From NCBI GenBank assembly GCA_009778055.1, contig WRKN01000119.1, positions 1-7,644 on the forward strand: a stretch of 7,644 nucleotides of DNA. The letters are read 5' to 3'. The notes beneath the pieces were generated by a model. That model saw only the letters and a list, made by a program, of their open reading frames with translations, searched no databases and was not told the origin of the DNA. Source of the DNA: Synergistaceae bacterium (GTDB lineage Bacteria > Synergistota > Synergistia > Synergistales > Aminobacteriaceae). The position numbers were made by a program, and so were the translations under genes. Shown here in pieces: positions 1 to 6,329 of this stretch; position 1 is the stretch's first letter, and each line of letters starts with the position of its first letter.

Positions 1-930
1 CTGGAGGCCAGGGACACGGGACATGCCGCCGGGCTGGAAATGGAGGTTATCGAATCCGTCAACGTCCACGAGGACATAAAAAAGGGCCTGCCCTCACGCG
101 ACCGCTACATCGAAAATTACCGGGCCACTATTCGCAATTTGGGACAGGCGGGAGTAAAGTGCCTCTGCTACAATTTCATGCCGGTTCTGGATTGGGCGAG
201 GAGCGCCCTGGCCCATGAGCTGCCCGACGGCTCCACCGTGCTGTCCTACCGCGACGCCGAAGTCAGGGCGATGAACCCCGCCACGATGGCTCAGTCTATG
301 GAAAAAAACGCGCGCGGCTATTCCATGCCCGGCTGGGAGCCGGAGAGAATCCCGGCGATGGCGGCTGACATCGAGTTTTACCAGAACGTGACTCTGGACG
401 AATACTGGAGCAGCATGAAGTACTTCCTTGACGCGGTGGTACCGGTCGCGGAGGAAAGCGGCATCAAAATGGGAGTGCACCCCGACGACCCGCCCTGGGA
501 GCTGTTCGGGCTTCCGAAGGTCATCACCAACGCCGAAAACATCCGCAAGTTTCTGGCGCTCCACGACGCGGAGGCCAACGGGGTTTCCCTCTGCACGGGG
601 AGCTTTGGGGCCAACATGGACAACGACATACCCTCCATCGTGGGGGAACTGGCGTCCCTGCGCCGCCTGCCCTTCGCGCACCTGCGCAACGTCAAGCATC
701 TCTCCCCGCGTGATTTCGACGAAAGCGCCCACCTTTCGCAGTGCGGCGACTTGGACATGTTCGCCATAGTCAAGGCGCTTTACGACGCCGGGTTCGACGG
801 CTACATAAGGCCCGACCACGGGCGCATGATCTGGGGCGAGGTAGCGCGCCCCGGCTACGGGCTATACGACCGGGCCCTCGGGGCCAATTACCTGCTGGGC
901 CTTTGGGAGGCCGTTTCCAAGATGCGGTGA
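1..930 (+). CDS. uxuA: Mannonate dehydratase, 3' part (5' end outside window)
   Basis: UxuA converts D-mannonate to 2-keto-3-deoxy-D-gluconate in cytoplasmic glucuronate catabolism, using a divalent metal (Mn2+ or Fe2+). The frame is open from base 1 to the TGA at 928-930, giving 309 residues. The ATG at 40 is internal: the residues before it (RDTGHAAGLEM) already align with the family, so about 45-50 N-terminal residues lie off the window. Family signatures seen in order are ESVNVHEDIK, CYNFMPVLDW, GVHPDDPP, CTGSFG, HLRN, AHLSQCGDLDM and RPDHGRMIWGE. The expected metal ligands are all present: His (codon 478-480), Cys (592-594), His (679-681) and Asp (814-816). The region between the CYNFMPVLDW and HPDD motifs is shorter than in E. 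coli UxuA, resembling the roughly 350-residue Gram-positive form. It looks intact and is probably the last gene of a hexuronate operon reaching in from the left. Identification is very secure. Confidence 0.95.
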   Translation: MEARDTGHAAGLEMEVIESVNVHEDIKKGLPSRDRYIENYRATIRNLGQAGVKCLCYNFMPVLDWARSALAHELPDGSTVLSYRDAEVRAMNPATMAQSMEKNARGYSMPGWEPERIPAMAADIEFYQNVTLDEYWSSMKYFLDAVVPVAEESGIKMGVHPDDPPWELFGLPKVITNAENIRKFLALHDAEANGVSLCTGSFGANMDNDIPSIVGELASLRRLPFAHLRNVKHLSPRDFDESAHLSQCGDLDMFAIVKALYDAGFDGYIRPDHGRMIWGEVARPGYGLYDRALGANYLLGLWEAVSKMR

Positions 931-999
931 AAAAACGCAAATGTGTCTGAATGTATAATTCTTTAGATTCGATGTTTTATCGCCGGGAGGAAGTTTTTT
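931..999 (+). promoter_or_regulatory. Candidate promoter region and ribosome binding site upstream of miaB
   Basis: This AT-rich gap contains a perfect -10 hexamer TATAAT at 954-959, preceded directly by TG. The sequence 16-18 bases upstream (around 930-937, AAAAAC) does not resemble TTGACA, so the promoter call rests on the -10 alone. A strong Shine-Dalgarno GGGAGGAAG lies at 985-993, followed by a run of eight T (994-1001) that runs into the TTG start at 1000. The Shine-Dalgarno spacing supports TTG 1000 over the ATG at 1015, which would be 24 bases from the GGGAGG core. I see no terminator hairpin after uxuA, so read-through from uxuA is also possible. Confidence 0.45.
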
Positions 1000-2328
1000 T
1001 TGCATAGCTTTCACATGAGGGTATATGGCTGTCAGATGAACGTATACGACAGCGACAGGGTGCGTACGGCCCTTACGCGGCAAGGCTGGAGGGAAGTTCC
1101 GGAGGACGAGGCCGACGTGGTGGTGTTCACGGGCTGCAGTGTCAGGGATAAGGCCGAGCAGAAGGTCTGGAGCGAACTCGGGAGATACGCGGACAGGTGG
1201 AAGAAAAGCAGGCGGCCCTTTGTCGCCCTGACCGGATGTATAGCGCAGAGCCTTGGAGAAAAGGCGTTTTCCCGCTATCCCTGGATTCGCCTGATCTCCG
1301 GGCCGCGTCATATCGGCCTTCTGCCGGAAGCCCTCGGACGGGTTATGGAAGGCGGGAGGGCGGCGCTGCTCGACGAAGACCCGCGCGAATTCCATGACTT
1401 GGGCGAGTTTCCCGAGGTACGGGAAAACAAATACCGCGCTTACGTAACCATCGCGCACGGATGCGACAACTTCTGCTCGTACTGTATCGTCCCGCGCGTG
1501 CGGGGACGCTTTATCTCGCGCCCGCCGGCGGACGTCCTGAGCGAGGTTCGGGCGCTGACAGCCGACGGTGCGAAAGAGATAACTCTTCTCGGGCAGAACG
1601 TCAACAGCTACGGCAACGATTTTCATGACGGCTACGGCTTCGCCGAACTGTTGAGCGACGTAGCTCATACCGGCGTTGAACGGGTGCGGTTCGTGACCTC
1701 CCTGCCGCAGGATTTTACGGAAAAGATCGTCGATGTCATGGCCGGCGAGCCTAACGTGTGCCCTTCCCTGAACCTTCCTGTCCAATCCGGCAGCGACAGG
1801 ATACTGAAACTGATGAACCGGAAATACACCAGGGCCGAGTACATGGAAAAAGTGCGCATGGTTCGTGCGCGCCTTCCGGAGCTTGGACTGACCAGCGACC
1901 TGATAGTCGGTTTTCCCGGCGAGACGGAGGAGGACTTTGAGGACTCCATGAGCGCGTTGTCGGAGATACGGTTCGACCTCGTGCATACCGCCGCTTACTC
2001 GGAGCGGGCCGGTACGCCCGCCGCCGTCATGCCGGGGGCTTTGCCGCATGAGGTGAGGCTGGAGCGCCTCAACCGCGTAAACGCGCTGCAGGACGGCATA
2101 ACGCTTTCGATAAACCTCGGGATGGTCGGACGAAGGGTGAGCGTGTTGGTGGACGGAACGGCCCCTAAGGGCGAAGGCCCCGACGGCAGGCCGCTGTTAC
2201 AGGGACGGACGCCCACGGACAAAGTAGTCCTGTTTGCCGGGCCGGACTCGGAAAAACTTCTTGGGCGCGTCGTGACGGCCGAGATAACAGAGGCAAAATC
2301 CTGGAACCTCATTGGAAGGCTCGGCTGA
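1000..2328 (+). CDS. miaB: tRNA-2-methylthio-N6-dimethylallyladenosine synthase (MiaB)
   Basis: MiaB is a radical-SAM enzyme that adds the 2-methylthio group to i6A at position 37 of tRNAs reading UNN codons. The 442-residue length is typical. Domain order is complete. The N-terminal UPF0004 domain has its three cluster cysteines: C11 in YGCQMNVYDSD, C46 in FTGCSVRDKAEQK and C80 in LTGCIAQ. The radical-SAM core has HGCDNFCSYC (C155, C159, C162), then LLGQNVNSYG, LPVQSGSDRILKLMNRKY and TSDLIVGFPGETEEDF. The C-terminal TRAM RNA-binding domain covers about 373-442. The start is TTG, chosen for the GGGAGG at 985-990 and because it puts the first Cys about ten residues in, as usual in the family. 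The GCQMN and MNRKYTR motifs fit MiaB better than the sister family MtaB; RimO is unlikely. It is the first gene of a tight run, with comEA starting 1 base after its stop. Small variation: FTGC replaces the commoner NTC at the second cluster cysteine. Confidence 0.96.
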   Translation: MHSFHMRVYGCQMNVYDSDRVRTALTRQGWREVPEDEADVVVFTGCSVRDKAEQKVWSELGRYADRWKKSRRPFVALTGCIAQSLGEKAFSRYPWIRLISGPRHIGLLPEALGRVMEGGRAALLDEDPREFHDLGEFPEVRENKYRAYVTIAHGCDNFCSYCIVPRVRGRFISRPPADVLSEVRALTADGAKEITLLGQNVNSYGNDFHDGYGFAELLSDVAHTGVERVRFVTSLPQDFTEKIVDVMAGEPNVCPSLNLPVQSGSDRILKLMNRKYTRAEYMEKVRMVRARLPELGLTSDLIVGFPGETEEDFEDSMSALSEIRFDLVHTAAYSERAGTPAAVMPGALPHEVRLERLNRVNALQDGITLSINLGMVGRRVSVLVDGTAPKGEGPDGRPLLQGRTPTDKVVLFAGPDSEKLLGRVVTAEITEAKSWNLIGRLG

Positions 2329-2329
2329 T

Positions 2330-2977
2330 ATGTGGCGTGACATTTGGACGAAAAATCAAAAGGGGGCCGTGTTTGCCGTGGGGATGATATGTTTCCTCGC
2401 GGCGGGGCTTATCGTCGCCGGCTCCCCCTCTCCGGCAAAAACTCAGGCTAAAGCGCGCGTCCCGATAGCGGCGGACATAGTTGCCATCCCGGAGTTCGAC
2501 TCGGAAAAGGATGCGCGAAATTCCGCCGAACCGCAAAGCGATTGGGTGCTTTACGTCACCGGAGCCGTCCGCAGGCCGGGAGTGTACAATTTGCCGCCCG
2601 AGTCCAGGCTTTTGCACCTCGTGGAGGCTGCCGGCGGCTTGACCCCCTCCGCCGACCCCGTTGCCGTAAACCTGGCCGCCGTTCTCGGCGACGGTGTGCA
2701 TGTTCACGTGCCGGAAAAAGGAGAAGATCCGCCTGCTCGCGGGGCGTACGCCGGCATATCCGGTTCGCCGGCGTCAAATAGATTGATTGACGTCAACAGG
2801 GCCTCGGCCGAGGAGCTTACGGCGTTGAAGGGCATAGGCCCGGCGCTTGCCGGTAACATCGTGGATTATCGCCTTAAAAACGGGCGTTTTCGCAGCGTGG
2901 ATGACCTTTTGCAAGTCAATGGTATCGGGCGTAAAAAACTTGAGGGATTCCGGGACTCCGTGGCCGTAGGCCCATGA
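2330..2977 (+). CDS. comEA: ComEA-type DNA receptor: membrane anchor, SLBB and helix-hairpin-helix
   Basis: ComEA binds double-stranded DNA outside the cytoplasmic membrane and passes it to the ComEC channel during natural transformation. The 215-residue protein is close to the length of B. subtilis ComEA. It has a short charged N-terminus and one membrane segment (residues 12-31), then a low-complexity linker. An SLBB domain follows (about 72-130, with VTGAVRRPGVYNL and LVEAAGGLTPSADP). A tandem helix-hairpin-helix domain ends the chain (about 151-213, with IDVNRASAEEL, LKGIGPALA and VNGIGRKKL). I chose ATG 2330 because GGAAGG (2314-2319) lies 10 bases upstream and it begins just after the miaB stop. 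A TTG at 2312 in the same frame would add six residues and overlap miaB; it is less likely. The neighbouring comEC supports the role. The SLBB-HhH arrangement alone could belong to another DNA-binding surface protein, but with comEC beside it the call is firm. Confidence 0.93.
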   Translation: MWRDIWTKNQKGAVFAVGMICFLAAGLIVAGSPSPAKTQAKARVPIAADIVAIPEFDSEKDARNSAEPQSDWVLYVTGAVRRPGVYNLPPESRLLHLVEAAGGLTPSADPVAVNLAAVLGDGVHVHVPEKGEDPPARGAYAGISGSPASNRLIDVNRASAEELTALKGIGPALAGNIVDYRLKNGRFRSVDDLLQVNGIGRKKLEGFRDSVAVGP

Positions 2978-3003
2978 ACGGCAGCCCCATGACCGAACCG
3001 TGA
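2974..3003 (+). other. Nine-codon ORF bridging comEA stop and comEC start
   Basis: An ATG at 2974 overlaps the comEA stop as ATGA. It opens a nine-codon frame (peptide MNGSPMTEP) whose TGA at 3001-3003 overlaps the comEC GTG as GTGA. It therefore links the two genes stop-to-start at both ends. No Shine-Dalgarno motif is visible just before the comEC GTG, so ribosomes finishing this mini-ORF could deliver translation to comEC. This is inference: a frame this short can occur by chance, and the peptide is probably not functional in itself. Confidence 0.3.
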
Positions 3004-4442
3004 TAATTTTAGCCCGCGCGCCTTTCCTGGCGGTGCTGGCCGGACTTACGGCAATGCTGGCCCTGTACGACCGCGCCGCCTCGATTACATGGACGCTGCC
3101 TCTGATCGCGCTCCTCGTTACGTTTGGAGTGACGGCAAGCTCGTTTCGCGAGGAGCTTAAGGGTCATTGGCGAATCGCGGCCGCCGTTTCGGCCTGCGTC
3201 TTCGCGTTGTCGCTGTGGGTTGTTTTTTCGCTGAACCGCGGCGTTTCCATTCCCCCGTACGTCAACACGACCGGCATAGTGACCGGGAGCCGCCCCTGGG
3301 GCCGGTGGTACGTTGCCGCCGTCAGCACGCCGCAGGGAGGTTTCCTCCTGAAATTTCCATTCGACGCTCTGTCGGAAGGGGACGTGATACGCGTCGAGGG
3401 AAACACGGAACCGCTAAACGCCGGTTCTCACGACTCGGATTTTCGAGAAGACAGGTTCTGGAGGGCGCGGGGCGTGACGGCGTGGCTGACCTCCTTCAAA
3501 ACCGAGCCCGCCGAGTTCACCAAAAATTTAGTTCCTGTCTGGAACATACATAGATGGCGTCACACCCTGCACCTTTCCCTGATCATGAACATGCCGCGCC
3601 TCACCGGCGCGTACCTCAACGCGGTCTTGACAGGCCGGCGCGACGCCATGCTGGACAAGGCGCACCGCGCGTGGGGAACCAGCCATATCATGGCCGTGTC
3701 AGGCTTTCACGTGGGAGTGGCGATGGCCGCCGCATCCTCAATTTTCAGGCGGGGCAGGTGGCGCGTGCCGCTGCTCAGCCTTGTCTTATGGTTTTACGTC
3801 CTTCTGACCGGCGCTCCCGCCAGCGCGGTACGCGCCGGGTTGATGATACAGGCCGGGCTGCTCGGCGAACTGGCGGGACGCCCCGGCAGCCCGCTCAACT
3901 CGGTGTCGCTGGCGGCGGTACTTTTGCTGCTGCGCTCGCCTTTCTGGTTTTGGGACGTGGGCTGGCGGCTCTCCGTCCTGGCCGCCCTGGCAATAGCCGT
4001 GACAATGGAGCGGTGGGGATCGTTCGGCTGGAGGACGTGGCTTTTCATGAACTTCATGATCTGGCTCGCCACCTTCCCGCAGGTATCCTGGACTTTCGAT
4101 ACCACGCCTGTGGTTGGCGTGTTAATAAATTTAGCCGCCCCGATGTTTTTCGGCATAGCGTTTTCCGCCGCCTCCGTGGCGGGGGCGCTGTTTCTGCTGG
4201 GTGTTCCGTTGACGTCGTTCTTTGTTTTGGCAGTCGAGTGGATATTTACTTTTTGGGGAATTTTGGCCGACGCCCTCGCGGGTCTGATCCCCTGGCAGTT
4301 GGCCTGGAACCCGATAATAGCGTACTGCTGCGCCGCGCTTTTTATAATGTTTACGTGCCGGGCCTTTTTCATCCCCTGGCGCAGCGTCGCCGTTTTGTCG
4401 CCGTTGGGCGCGTTGTCCGCTTACGCGCTGTTTACGGCCTGA
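3000..4442 (+). CDS. comEC: ComEC/Rec2-family DNA uptake channel, short form without metallo-beta-lactamase domain
   Basis: ComEC is the polytopic inner-membrane channel that carries single-stranded DNA into the cytoplasm during transformation. The 480-residue protein begins with three membrane segments (about 6-22, 31-48, 58-76). A soluble OB-like DUF4131 region follows (about 86-165, with SDFREDRFWRARGVTAWL). The Competence domain then runs from about 200 to the end, with the hallmark TSHIMAVSGFHVG (227-239), LTGAPASAVRAGLM (269-282) and SPFWFWDVGWRLSVLAALAI (313-332), plus several more hydrophobic helices. It ends about 10 residues after the last helix. Full-length ComEC such as the B. subtilis protein is near 770 residues and has a C-terminal metallo-beta-lactamase domain, which is absent here. 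The frame ends in TGA just before coaX and shows no disruption, so this looks like a natural short form. GTG 3000 is the only usable early start: an in-frame TAG lies at 2967 with no start codon between. It follows comEA, as in known com operons. Confidence 0.9.
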   Translation: MIILARAPFLAVLAGLTAMLALYDRAASITWTLPLIALLVTFGVTASSFREELKGHWRIAAAVSACVFALSLWVVFSLNRGVSIPPYVNTTGIVTGSRPWGRWYVAAVSTPQGGFLLKFPFDALSEGDVIRVEGNTEPLNAGSHDSDFREDRFWRARGVTAWLTSFKTEPAEFTKNLVPVWNIHRWRHTLHLSLIMNMPRLTGAYLNAVLTGRRDAMLDKAHRAWGTSHIMAVSGFHVGVAMAAASSIFRRGRWRVPLLSLVLWFYVLLTGAPASAVRAGLMIQAGLLGELAGRPGSPLNSVSLAAVLLLLRSPFWFWDVGWRLSVLAALAIAVTMERWGSFGWRTWLFMNFMIWLATFPQVSWTFDTTPVVGVLINLAAPMFFGIAFSAASVAGALFLLGVPLTSFFVLAVEWIFTFWGILADALAGLIPWQLAWNPIIAYCCAALFIMFTCRAFFIPWRSVAVLSPLGALSAYALFTA

Positions 4443-4450
4443 TTGATATT

Positions 4451-4465
4451 GGAGGTTTTATGATG
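4451..4465 (+). promoter_or_regulatory. Ribosome binding site deciding the coaX start
   Basis: GGAGG at 4451-4455 precedes two adjacent in-frame ATG codons. The ATG at 4460 is only 4 bases away, while the ATG at 4463 is 7 bases away, the better spacing. I therefore place the start at 4463; using 4460 would add one methionine. The coaX frame is open for about 300 codons further upstream, but that stretch is the shadow of comEC. Confidence 0.65.
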
Positions 4466-5242
4466 CTTCTCGTAATTGACGCGGGCAACACTACTATCAT
4501 CGTCGGGCTTTTCGACGGGGACGAACTGGTTGGGAACTGGCGGCTGTCATCCAGGGTGTCCACGTCGGACGAGTTCGGGGTCTGCCTTCTGACGCTTTTT
4601 TCGACAATACGCGCGCCGATCGCGCCTCCGCGCATAGACGGCGCAATCCTGGCCAGCGTGGTTCCTCCGCTGGACTTGCCGATCCGCGAGGCCGTGAAAA
4701 ACTACCTCGGCGTGGACTGCATGAGGGTGGACTCCCTTCTTGACTTGGGCATGGAGATCCGATACGGCGCTCCCCTCGAAGTAGGGGCGGACAGGCTCGT
4801 CAACGCCGTCGGGGGCCGCCACAAATACGGCGCGCCGCTGATAATAGTGGACTACGGAACGGCCATAACGCTGGACGTGGTGTCGGAAGACGGGGCGTAC
4901 CTGGGGGGAGTAATAGCGCCGGGGCTTATAACGGGGGTACAGGCCCTTTTCAGCCGCGCCGCGAAAATGCCTCAGGTCGGGCTGGAACTTCCGCCCCGCG
5001 TAATAGGCCGCAACACCAACGAGTCCACGCAGTCCGGTATGCTGCACGGCAACGCGGGCTTGACGGAACACCTCATCGAAAAAATCCGCGGAGAGCTTGG
5101 GATAAAAGCCAAGGCAGTCGCCACCGGCGGACACGCCGAACTTATGGCGTCGCTGGTGAAATCCATCGACCACGTGGATCAGCGGCTTACCCTGGACGGA
5201 CTGCGCCTTATCTATGAACGCAATAAACCCAGCAAAAATTAA
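4463..5242 (+). CDS. coaX: Type III pantothenate kinase (CoaX)
   Basis: CoaX phosphorylates pantothenate to 4'-phosphopantothenate, the first step of coenzyme A synthesis. Type III enzymes belong to the ASKHA fold, resist CoA feedback and need a monovalent cation. The 259 residues match the family length. Motifs in order: LVIDAGNTTIIVGLFDG (phosphate-binding, D6); EVGADRLVNAVGG with the proposed catalytic Asp at 110; IVDYGTAITLDVV with D130 at the cation site; YLGGVIAPGL; and RNTNESTQSGMLHG. The end has AVATGGHAEL and the family-typical RLTLDGLRLIYER. All key residues are present. The start follows GGAGG and lies 20 bases after comEC, so the two are probably co-transcribed. Its 3' end overlaps dus by 29 bases. 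No coaBC or birA neighbour is visible in this window. Very secure. Confidence 0.96.
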   Translation: MLLVIDAGNTTIIVGLFDGDELVGNWRLSSRVSTSDEFGVCLLTLFSTIRAPIAPPRIDGAILASVVPPLDLPIREAVKNYLGVDCMRVDSLLDLGMEIRYGAPLEVGADRLVNAVGGRHKYGAPLIIVDYGTAITLDVVSEDGAYLGGVIAPGLITGVQALFSRAAKMPQVGLELPPRVIGRNTNESTQSGMLHGNAGLTEHLIEKIRGELGIKAKAVATGGHAELMASLVKSIDHVDQRLTLDGLRLIYERNKPSKN

Positions 5243-6224
5243 GACAGGCGGGCTCGAACTCGACAACGAGATTTGGCTCGCGCCCCTGGCCGGAGTCACC
5301 ACCGCTCCGGTACGGGAATTTTTTTCGCGCCTTGGGGCGGGGCTGACCCATACTGAGATGATAAGCTGCATGGGACTCCTGCGCGACAACCGCAAGACCG
5401 AAAATATGCTTTTGCTTCTTCCCGAGGAGGGCAAATACGCGGCCTCTTCCAACGTCGTGTTGCAGCTTTTTTCCGGCGACGCGGACAGCATGGTGAAAGG
5501 GGCCGAAGCGGCCCTGGCGGTAAACGCCCGTATGGGCCCCCTGCGTTTCGCCGCCCTGGGCATAAACATGGCCTGCCCGATGCCCAAGGTCACCAAGCGG
5601 GGCGCGGGCGCGGCCCTCATGGGAGCGCCGGATACCGCTTCCGAGATGACGCGCGGCCTGAAAAGCCTGGGGCTGCCGGTATGGGTCAAGACGCGCGTGT
5701 CGTCCGATATAACCGAAACGCTCCGCTTCGTCGAACTTCTTTTCGAGGCCGGCGCGGACAACGTGTGTATTCACGGCAGAACGCCGCCGCAGCGCTACGA
5801 AGGACGGGCCGACCGGGCGAAAACGGCGGAAACGGCGCGGCGCTTTCCGGGTGGAATCAGCGCCAGCGGCGATGTTTACCTGACAGAGGACGTCAGGGAA
5901 TACCTTGACATGGGGTGCGTGGGCGTAATGTTGGCGCGCGGAGCGCTTGCGAACCCGTATCTGTTACCCCAGGCGCTGTCCGCGCTTGGGCGGGAAGTTT
6001 CGGAGGCGGACATAAACCCGGCGAAAGAAAGCAGACTATTGCAGCTTCGCCTTTTAGCCGAGCGAATCCGGGATATTTCGGGGGCGAGCCACGCCGTGGT
6101 GTTGATCAAGCGAATCCTGGCCGGAACGCTCAAAGGCGCGCCGGGCATAGTGGAACTGCGCCGCCGCGTGGGCGTCACGACCGACCTGGACGAGCTTATG
6201 CGTTTGCTGGAAGTTGAAGGATAG
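5214..6224 (+). CDS. dus: tRNA-dihydrouridine synthase (Dus family, DusB-like)
   Basis: Dus enzymes are FMN-dependent and reduce specific uridines in tRNA to dihydrouridine with NADPH. The 336 residues include the N-terminal TIM barrel and a C-terminal helical part (about 255-336) that binds tRNA. Motifs: LAPLAGVTTAPVREF (22-36); INMACPMPKVTKRGAGAALM with catalytic Cys 121; VKTR with Lys 159; CIHGRTPPQRYEGRADR with His 187; and VGVMLARGALANPYL (237-251). The NMACPMPKVTKRGAGAALM pattern places it nearest DusB among bacterial subfamilies, but I cannot assign the target uridine. Departures from the usual pattern are ISCMGLL (50-56) where MVSAEAL is common, a longer segment before the catalytic Cys, and ISASGDVY where PVIGNGDI is common. 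The ATG at 5214 lies inside coaX, and no good Shine-Dalgarno precedes it, which suggests translation coupled to coaX. The segment from KTGGLELDNEI on aligns with family N-termini, supporting this start. Confidence 0.92.
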   Translation: MNAINPAKIKTGGLELDNEIWLAPLAGVTTAPVREFFSRLGAGLTHTEMISCMGLLRDNRKTENMLLLLPEEGKYAASSNVVLQLFSGDADSMVKGAEAALAVNARMGPLRFAALGINMACPMPKVTKRGAGAALMGAPDTASEMTRGLKSLGLPVWVKTRVSSDITETLRFVELLFEAGADNVCIHGRTPPQRYEGRADRAKTAETARRFPGGISASGDVYLTEDVREYLDMGCVGVMLARGALANPYLLPQALSALGREVSEADINPAKESRLLQLRLLAERIRDISGASHAVVLIKRILAGTLKGAPGIVELRRRVGVTTDLDELMRLLEVEG

Positions 6225-6310
6225 GCATGATGGAGGCTGAAAACGAGTTGATAGCCGAGGTCGTTTAGCGCCCAGAGAGGAAGAGGCATGTTCCGTAAGG
6301 GGGGTGTCAG
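6225..6310 (+). other. Spacer between dus and the MFS gene, with two tiny ORFs
   Basis: The spacer contains no hairpin followed by a T run, so I see no terminator. It also lacks a convincing promoter: TTGATA at 6248-6253 has no -10 at the right distance. It holds a 13-codon ORF after dus and the start of another before the MFS gene, both listed separately. AAGGGGGG at 6297-6304 is the likely ribosome binding site for the MFS start at 6311, with a 6-base gap. Confidence 0.5.
6227..6268 (+). other. 13-codon ORF after dus, possible gene remnant
   Basis: GAAGGA at 6216-6221 is correctly spaced for the paired ATG codons at 6227 and 6230. The frame MMEAENELIAEVV then stops at TAG 6266-6268. The peptide looks like the acidic, helical beginning of a real protein. 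It could be the surviving 5' end of a gene whose remainder was lost when the downstream pair arrived, a translated small peptide, or chance. I do not recognise it, and reading through the stop gives only nine more codons. Confidence 0.25.
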
Positions 6311-6329
6311 ATGGTTTTACTGCTGGTAA
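6288..6329 (+). other. 13-codon ORF overlapping the MFS start
   Basis: An ATG at 6288 preceded by AGAGAGG (6274-6280) opens the frame MFRKGGVRWFYCW, ending in TAA at 6327-6329. It crosses the MFS start codon in another frame. It may be a leader that tunes translation of the transporter gene, or simply chance in a purine-rich region. The main support is its well-placed ribosome binding site. Confidence 0.2.

Noticed and set aside
94..819. Antisense open frame of 241 codons over uxuA
   Set aside because: UxuA motifs and metal ligands are all on the + strand; the antisense frame is a shadow.
968..984. Short inverted repeat CGAT/ATCG near 970-982 as a terminator or operator
   Set aside because: Only four base pairs in the stem and too far from any T run to act as a terminator; expected by chance.
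862..2049. Long antisense open frame of 395 codons over miaB
   Set aside because: The + strand shows a complete, motif-rich MiaB. The antisense frame is low in recognisable motifs and is explained by GC-rich codon structure.
3554..4459. About 300-codon open extension upstream of coaX in its own frame
   Set aside because: It lies wholly within comEC, is Arg/Gly/Ala-rich and lacks family motifs, while coaX has a clear GGAGG and a family-typical N-terminus at 4463.
4547..5761. Antisense open frame of 404 codons across coaX and dus
   Set aside because: It spans two well-supported genes on the other strand, resembles no family I know and is a shadow.
6248..6276. TTGATA as the -35 of a promoter for the MFS gene
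   Set aside because: Nothing resembling TATAAT lies 16-18 bases downstream.
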